From NCBI GenBank assembly GCA_029939595.1, contig JAOZSQ010000060.1:1-11866 (forward strand): 11,866 bases of DNA, read 5' to 3'. The position numbers were made by a program, and so were the translations under genes. Below the pieces are notes generated by a model. It worked only from the letters and a program-made list of their open reading frames with translations, made no database searches and was not told where the DNA came from. Shown here piece after piece: positions 7,607-11,866 of the stretch (position 1 is the stretch's first letter; the number at the start of each line of letters is the position of its first letter). The stretch is from EX4572-165 sp002254885 (GTDB lineage: Archaea; Thermoplasmatota; E2; DHVEG-1).

Positions 7607-7706
7607 NNNNNNNNNNNNNNNNNNNNNNNNNNNNNNNNNNNNNNNNNNNNNNNNNNNNNNNNNNNNNNNNNNNNNNNNNNNNNNNNNNNNNNNNNNNNNN
7701 NNNNNN
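7607..7706. other. Assembly gap of exactly 100 N
   Basis: The round length indicates a placeholder. On the minus strand it should hold the last 50 or so codons of the acyl-CoA synthetase beta gene, an intergenic space and the first 25-35 codons of ahcY, so the true length is probably over 250 bases. Additional genes could also be hidden here. Confidence 0.97.
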
Positions 7707-8215
7707 TTGATATTTCTAAAACCTTCAAATAATTTCTTACCTTTTATCTCATCAACCATTTCATTAGCATCATATGAATCAATAGGGATAACACGAAATG
7801 AAACATCCTTGTATAACTCTGTATATATCCCTCCAACACCACTCATGATACATAAACCAAATGTTGGATCTTGAACAAGGCCGACAATTGCCTCAACACC
7901 CTTTTCTTCCATTTCATCAATGAGAAGATTTTCATTTGGAAATCGCTTATGAAAATCATCAAAAACAGATAGAAGATCATCCATATTATTTATGTTGAGT
8001 TTCACTCCATTGACATCAGTTTTATGAAGTATCTTTCGAGAGCAAACCTTCAATGCAACAGGAAAATGAAGATCCAACAATTGAACCTCTTTTTTTGATT
8101 GAACGACATGAAATGTAGTAGTCTTAATACCATAAGATCTAAGGAGTTCTTTCACCTCATTTTCAGCAAGAGCACCTCCACCAATCTGTAATAATTCTTG
8201 TACTTTTGTATCCAT
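7707..8215 (-). CDS. Acyl-CoA synthetase (ADP-forming) beta subunit, C-terminus lost in a gap
   Basis: The visible 169 residues are an ATP-grasp domain of the ADP-forming acetyl/acyl-CoA synthetase type, which makes ATP from ADP and phosphate while releasing an organic acid from its CoA ester. Diagnostic segments are ALAENEVKELLRSYGI (15-30), FPVALKVCSRKILHKTDVNG (51-70), EAIVGLVQDPTFG (108-120), and GVGGIYTELYKDVSFRVIPI (126-145). Separate beta subunits are about 230 residues, so around 55-60 are missing. ATG 8215 is preferred over the upstream in-frame ATG 8242 because AAGGGAAG lies just before it and it starts four bases after the paaK stop, implying coupling. The catalytic phospho-His is on the alpha subunit, which is not seen here. 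Because the protein has its own start it is a free-standing beta subunit rather than the C-terminal part of an alpha-beta fusion. Acid specificity cannot be read. Confidence 0.9.
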
Positions 8216-8219
8216 ATGT

Positions 8220-8770
8220 TTACTTCCCTTTTCTTTTATCAATTACTCGTTTTGCTTTGATTCCGCTTTCTGGAATTGTGTTTGGTGATAACACCTTAAT
8301 TTTTGGTGTGAATACAATAACGGATTTAATATCATTAATTAACTGTTTCTCTAATTGTAATGCATCAGATTCGCTGAGTACTTGTTTTGTTTCAACCTCA
8401 ACAGTAAGTATGTCCATGTCATTTACAGTAGAAAGAATCATCCTCCAATTTCCACCAACATAAGGATGTTTCATTAACACAGATTCAATTTGACCTGGAT
8501 ACATGTTTGTTCCACGAAGAATGATCATGTCATCACTTCTACCCTTAATCGTTGAATGACGAATATGTGTTCGACCACATTCACATGTTTTTTGATCATA
8601 AAGTTTAGCGATATCGCGTGTTCGATATCGTAAAAGAGGCATACCAGTTTTTGTAATTGTTGTAATAACAAGTTCCCCCTCTTCTTCAACATCAACAGGT
8701 TCAAGAGTAATAGGGTCAAGACACTCTAAAATAAAATGATCCTCCCAAAGATGAAGACCATCATGCTGAT
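8220..8770 (-). CDS. paaK: Phenylacetate-CoA ligase, C-terminal part (3' of a gap)
   Basis: Reading from the gap edge gives 182 residues that continue the same gene as the fragment at 8871-9388. It opens with GLHLWEDHFILECLDP, the segment right after the YGLSE-type motif in this family, then GELVITTITKTGMPLLRYRT, CECGRTH, GRSDDMIILRG, NMYPGQIE, and ends SGIKAKRVID, containing the Lys needed for adenylation. The frame is open throughout; shorter open frames starting at Met 8642 are only its tail. The stop codon overlaps the Shine-Dalgarno of the downstream acyl-CoA synthetase gene. The enzyme activates phenylacetate or a related aryl acid with ATP and CoA, giving AMP and pyrophosphate. Confidence 0.9.
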
Positions 8771-8870
8771 NNNNNNNNNNNNNNNNNNNNNNNNNNNNNN
8801 NNNNNNNNNNNNNNNNNNNNNNNNNNNNNNNNNNNNNNNNNNNNNNNNNNNNNNNNNNNNNNNNNNNNNN
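8771..8870. other. Assembly gap of exactly 100 N inside paaK
   Basis: The fragments on either side total 354 residues, whereas PaaK proteins are about 430-440, so some 75-85 codons (about 225-255 bases) are missing. The frame arithmetic requires a true gap length leaving remainder 2 on division by 3, which 100 does not satisfy. The missing part includes the conserved YGLSE-type motif. Confidence 0.97.
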
Positions 8871-9388
8871 TCCATAAGTTTAATCTGCCGTTCAGATTGA
8901 CCCATCCCAGAAGGAATGGTCATTGCACCAACCTTATTTGCTCCATAATGAAAACCAAAACCACCAGTAAAAGTACCATATGGAATTGGATTTTGAAAAA
9001 TATCTTTACTTGTTAAACCAGACATGCTAAGACATCGAGCCATAACCTCGGACCATACCTCAAGATCATTTCTGGTATAACATGCAGTAACGGGAATGCC
9101 TGTTGTTCCAGAAGACGCATGCAATTCTACACAATTATCCAAGGATGTACACATCATTCCAAAAGGCATATTATCTCTAAGATCATTTTTTGTTGTGAAT
9201 GGAAGTTTCTGGATATCATCAAGAGTTTTTATGTCACTTGGAGTTAATCCTTTCTTTTTAAATTCTTTTTGATAAAATGGAACATGTTCATATACCAATG
9301 ACACTGTCTTTTTTAGTTGTTTTAATTGATTTTCCTTAATTTTTTCCTGAGATAACGTTTCCATTTTCTTGTTAAACATTTGATCCAT
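8871..9388 (-). CDS. paaK: Phenylacetate-CoA ligase, N-terminal part (5' of a gap)
   Basis: This 172-residue fragment begins MDQMFNKKMETLSQEKI and shows the typical N-terminus of PaaK-like adenylate-forming enzymes: VPFYQKEFKKKGL (36-48), the ATP-binding loop SSGTTGIP (92-99), and FGFHYGANKVGAMTIPSGMG-type residues before the gap. ATG 9388 is chosen over the longer start at 9445 because AGGGGG lies ten bases upstream of it; the extra residues would be unlike the family. In archaea PaaK homologues often sit near indolepyruvate oxidoreductase or ADP-forming synthetase genes in aromatic amino-acid metabolism; here the second is found directly downstream. Specificity for phenylacetate versus indoleacetate or other aryl acids is inferred, not shown. 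Confidence 0.9.
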
Positions 9389-9397
9389 GTGGGAATT

Positions 9398-9403
9398 CCC
9401 CCT
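9398..9403 (-). promoter_or_regulatory. Strong Shine-Dalgarno that fixes the paaK start
   Basis: On the minus strand AGGGGG lies ten bases before ATG 9388. It is the strongest ribosome-binding site in the window, contrasting with several genes that appear leaderless. Confidence 0.6.
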
Positions 9404-9445
9404 TTGCATCGGAAATACACTTTTCATTATTAAGTCTGGCGACAA

Positions 9446-9458
9446 AAATATATATGTT
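9446..9458 (-). promoter_or_regulatory. TATA box for the paaK operon
   Basis: The minus strand reads AACATATATATTTTTG, placing transcription start near 9425 and giving a leader of about 35 bases that includes the Shine-Dalgarno. It is divergent from the eL15 promoter about 70 bases away. Confidence 0.45.
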
Positions 9459-9520
9459 TAATTAATGAGGGCTATCAGAATATCAAAGATTGAACGTCAA
9501 ACCTATAAAATTGTACAAAA

Positions 9521-9531
9521 GCTTTAAATAA
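9521..9531 (+). promoter_or_regulatory. BRE/TATA promoter of the eL15 gene
   Basis: ACAAAAGCTTTAAATAAAAA is a strong archaeal promoter match, with purine-rich bases before a TTTAAATA core. Transcription should begin near 9552, giving a leader of about 30 bases containing GGTG at 9573-9576 before ATG 9585. Confidence 0.6.
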
Positions 9532-9584
9532 AAAACCTTCTTTCGTATGCTTCCACTTATCAAATGATTGTCGGTGTTTAAACA

Positions 9585-10172
9585 ATGTCAAAAAGTATGT
9601 ACCAATATGTAAGAGATCAATGGAAAAAACCAGATACATCTTATCAATCTCCTCAACAACAACGTATGATTCAATGGAGAAAAGAAAAAAACTTCTTACG
9701 AGTAGAAAAACCATTACGAATTGATAGAGCTCGATCTCTTGGATACAAAGCAAAACAAGGATATATTGTTGTAAGAGCACGTGTACGACGTGGAGGTCTA
9801 CGAAAACACAGACTTAAAGCAGGGAGAAAACAAGTACATATGGGTATTACCAAAATCACAATGGCAAAAAGCACTCAGAGAATTGCTGAGGAGCGAACAT
9901 CTAAACATTTCCCTAATTTAGAGGTACTTAATTCATATTGGACTGGTGAAGATGGAAAACATCATTACTATGAAGTCATTCTTGTAGATGCACATCACCC
10001 TGTGATAAAAAAGGACCCAAAAATAAATTGGATATGTCACCCTGCAAATAAACGTAGAGTTCAACGTGGTAAAACAAGCGCAGGTCAAAAAGGAAGAGGT
10101 CTTCATTACAAGGGAAAAGGTGTTGAGAAAGTACGACCTAGTATTAGAGCCAATAAAGGGCTTGGAAAATAA
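9585..10172 (+). CDS. rpl15e: 50S ribosomal protein L15e (eL15)
   Basis: The 195-residue basic protein begins MSKSMYQYVRDQWKKP and contains RIDRARSLGYKAKQGYIVVR (45-64), RARVRRGGLRKHR, KSTQRIAEERTSKHFPNLEVLNSYW-type residues near the middle, and ends in a Lys/Arg-rich tail with GRGLHYKGKGVEKVRPSIRA (171-190). Length and motifs match archaeal eL15, a large-subunit protein that binds 23S rRNA and is absent from bacteria, so this gene identifies the window as archaeal. It has its own promoter and is followed by a T-rich terminator, so it appears monocistronic. In many archaea the gene sits near exosome or RNase P subunit genes; none is seen here. Confidence 0.97.
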   Translation: MSKSMYQYVRDQWKKPDTSYQSPQQQRMIQWRKEKNFLRVEKPLRIDRARSLGYKAKQGYIVVRARVRRGGLRKHRLKAGRKQVHMGITKITMAKSTQRIAEERTSKHFPNLEVLNSYWTGEDGKHHYYEVILVDAHHPVIKKDPKINWICHPANKRRVQRGKTSAGQKGRGLHYKGKGVEKVRPSIRANKGLGK

Positions 10173-10180
10173 AACTCAAC

Positions 10181-10201
10181 TTTTTCCAAATCTTTTTTTT
10201 T
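10181..10201 (+). terminator. T-rich terminator after eL15
   Basis: T5 at 10181-10185 and T9 at 10193-10201 follow the stop codon within 30 bases, a typical archaeal intrinsic terminator. The remaining bases to 10254 separate it from the convergent cysS gene. Confidence 0.55.
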
Positions 10202-10254
10202 AAAATTACTCTTCAAATTAAATTTTTAGATAGGTATGAAAAGATACAGTTTTT

Positions 10255-11748
10255 CTAATTCTTTCTCCAAACTGTTCCATCGGATGTATCCTGAATTTCA
10301 AAACCAAGGCATGAAATATCATCTCTGATATTATCTGCAACATCCCATTTTTTCTCATCACGGGCCTTTTTACGAAGTAAAAGCAGCTGATCCATAAGTT
10401 CATCAACGGTTTTAAGAACTCCAATATTTGAGTCATATTTACATAAAATATCATTTAATGCTTTGATCATAAAACCATCATCATCCTTTTTACCTTCTTG
10501 AAACAATGTAAGAATCCTTCCAAGAAGAATAAATGTATCTAATGCGTCTTTTGCAATAGATCTGCATAGTTTTGGATGAGATTCAAGATATTTATTGGTT
10601 TTATTCACAAATTCAAACATCACTGCAACAGCCTCAGGTGTATTGAAATCATCATCCATTGCATGTTCAAAGGATGTTTTCAGTTCATCAATTATGCTCT
10701 GAAACTCTGAATCCTTTTCACATTCATTATGTTCATCAGTAGTACATGTTTCAGATTTTGACAAGGATTCAAGACGCTCTTTTAACCGATAAATGCGTGT
10801 AAGACTTTTCTCTGAATTTTTCAATGCTGTATCATTAAAATCTGGAGGGTGACGATAATGGGTTTGCACAAAGAAAAAACGAATGATTTCCGGATCCCAT
10901 TTTTTTAATAGATCACAAATATTGATAAAGTTACCAAGAGATTTTGACATTTTATCGCCATTAATTGTGAGAAGGCCGCTGTGAATCCAATAATTAGCAA
11001 ATGATTTACCTGTGGCAGCTTCGGCTTGTGCTATCTCATTTTCATGATGTGGGAAACGAAGATCCATTCCACCGCCATGAATATCAAAAGGAAGTCCAAG
11101 ATATTTGCTGCTCATTGCAGAACATTCAATATGCCAACCAGGTCTTCCCTTACCCCAAGGACTATCCCAAAATGGTTCACCTGGTTTTGCATTCTTCCAA
11201 AGTGCAAAATCAACTGGACTTCGTTTTTTATCGCCTGGAGCAATACGGGCGCCACTGATTAATTCATCAACATTCTGACCTGAGAGTTTACCATATGAGC
11301 TAAATTTTTCAACAGCAAAATAAACATCTCCTTCAACATCATAGCCATATCCATTTTCGATGATTTTTTGAATCATTTCAATCATCGCAGAGATTTCCTC
11401 GGAAGCTTTTGGATATAAATCTGCTTGTTTAATCCCAAGACGTTCTAAATCTTCTATACATCGATGAGCAAACTTACATGAATACTCCAAGGCATCCACC
11501 ATTTTTTCATTTGCTGCATTAATGATTTTATCATCAACATCTGTAATGTTCTGAACATAAGTTACATCATAGCCTTTGTACTCAAGATATCGCTTAATTA
11601 TATCAAATGCAAAATATGTACGGGCATGACCGATATGGGCATCAGAATATACGGTCATACCACAGACATACATCTTTACTTTCCCATTTTCAACGGGTAT
11701 AAACTCTTCCTTTTGTCTTGAAAGAGAGTTATAGATTTTCACGGTCAT
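10255..11748 (-). CDS. cysS: Cysteinyl-tRNA synthetase
   Basis: This complete class I synthetase charges tRNA-Cys with cysteine. Counting from ATG 11748 (497 residues), the ATP site motifs are HIGH (38-41) and KMSKS (266-270), and the catalytic zinc ligands are Cys29, Cys209, His234 and Glu238, the same numbering as in the well-studied E. coli enzyme. PGWHIECSAMSSKYLGLPFD (203-222) and GGGMDLRFPHHENE (225-238) are typical. A helical DALR-type anticodon-binding region fills about 345-420, and the C-terminal 430-497 is a shorter mixed region. GTG 11757 would add three residues; ATG 11748 matches the family's usual N-terminus (xxKIYNSLSRQKEEF) better. Its presence shows that this archaeon can make Cys-tRNA directly instead of relying only on the SepRS/SepCysS route of some methanogens. 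No frame disruption is seen. Confidence 0.97.
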   Translation of the reverse strand: MTVKIYNSLSRQKEEFIPVENGKVKMYVCGMTVYSDAHIGHARTYFAFDIIKRYLEYKGYDVTYVQNITDVDDKIINAANEKMVDALEYSCKFAHRCIEDLERLGIKQADLYPKASEEISAMIEMIQKIIENGYGYDVEGDVYFAVEKFSSYGKLSGQNVDELISGARIAPGDKKRSPVDFALWKNAKPGEPFWDSPWGKGRPGWHIECSAMSSKYLGLPFDIHGGGMDLRFPHHENEIAQAEAATGKSFANYWIHSGLLTINGDKMSKSLGNFINICDLLKKWDPEIIRFFFVQTHYRHPPDFNDTALKNSEKSLTRIYRLKERLESLSKSETCTTDEHNECEKDSEFQSIIDELKTSFEHAMDDDFNTPEAVAVMFEFVNKTNKYLESHPKLCRSIAKDALDTFILLGRILTLFQEGKKDDDGFMIKALNDILCKYDSNIGVLKTVDELMDQLLLLRKKARDEKKWDVADNIRDDISCLGFEIQDTSDGTVWRKN

Positions 11749-11791
11749 GTTTAACACTCGATGGTTTAATGAAGATATGGAAAAAATACTT

Positions 11792-11804
11792 CCATTTATA
11801 GTTT
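11792..11804 (-). promoter_or_regulatory. TATA box for cysS
   Basis: The minus strand reads AAACTATAAATGG, predicting transcription start near 11771 and a leader of about 23 bases. A second AT box (TTATATATAAAG, about 11825-11836) is further upstream and could serve either strand, since TATATA is symmetric; an ATG pair at 11841-11846 on the + strand runs off the window and cannot be evaluated. Confidence 0.4.
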
Positions 11805-11866
11805 ACTGATCAACCCTCCAAATTCTTTATATATAATCTAATGATGCCAAATAAAAGAGGTTGGAA

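Noticed and set aside
8525..8719. Short minus-strand frame of 64 codons
   Set aside because: It lies within the C-terminal part of paaK in another frame, while the paaK frame shows clear family motifs across the same bases.
11001..11262. Two overlapping + strand frames of about 80 codons
   Set aside because: Both lie antisense to the catalytic core of cysS, whose conserved motifs account for the sequence.
11841..11866. Start of a + strand gene at the right edge (ATGATG, then PNKRGW)
   Set aside because: Only eight codons are visible and the nearest TATA box is too close to the ATG, so a gene cannot be supported.

Overview
The window is a piece of an archaeal chromosome, roughly 35% GC by eye. 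The clearest marker is a complete gene for ribosomal protein eL15 (L15e), a family found in archaea and eukaryotes but not bacteria. Archaeal-style TATA boxes, several apparently leaderless starts, T-run terminators and archaeal/eukaryotic-type neighbours (ADP-forming acyl-CoA synthetase, short TraB protein, ABC-F ATPase) agree with this. A member of the Thermoplasmatota or a related euryarchaeal group is a reasonable guess, but the sequence alone does not fix the lineage. The window contains two runs of exactly 100 N (7607-7706 and 8771-8870). These look like scaffolding placeholders, so the genes around them are incomplete in this assembly.

Layout. 1-70: GC-rich 3' end of a gene that starts outside the window. 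286-2139 (+): six-helix membrane protein with a disordered linker and a cytosolic C-terminal domain that looks gamma-glutamylcyclotransferase-like. 2263-4080 (+): ABC-F ATPase. 4228-5343 (+): secreted lipoprotein with an Ig-like domain, a Cys-containing middle domain and a BsuPI-like C-terminal domain. 5340-6071 (-): short TraB/PrgY-family protein, whose stop codon overlaps the lipoprotein stop. 6184-6270 (+): likely leaderless 28-residue small protein. 6287-9388 (-): a metabolic cluster read as paaK (phenylacetate-CoA ligase), then the ADP-forming acyl-CoA synthetase beta subunit, then ahcY (adenosylhomocysteinase), with one gap inside paaK and one between the beta subunit and ahcY. 9585-10172 (+): eL15, divergent from paaK. 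10255-11748 (-): complete cysteinyl-tRNA synthetase.

How the genes work together. paaK and the acyl-CoA synthetase beta gene are four bases apart, and the second has its own Shine-Dalgarno inside the end of the first, so they are almost certainly co-transcribed. Both handle CoA thioesters of organic acids, which suggests aromatic or branched-chain acid metabolism. ahcY lies on the same strand beyond a gap and recycles S-adenosylhomocysteine; its long insertion and C-terminal tail are of bacterial type, which suggests acquisition from bacteria. eL15, CysRS and ABC-F are translation-related. The membrane protein, lipoprotein and TraB protein form a cell-envelope-leaning group with no shared pathway that I can demonstrate.

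The most unusual item is the 286-2139 membrane protein. The most misleading feature of the raw sequence is the apparent 651-residue fusion at 6287-8242, which is an artefact of the gap. I found no CRISPR array, tRNA, rRNA, transposase or complete mobile element.
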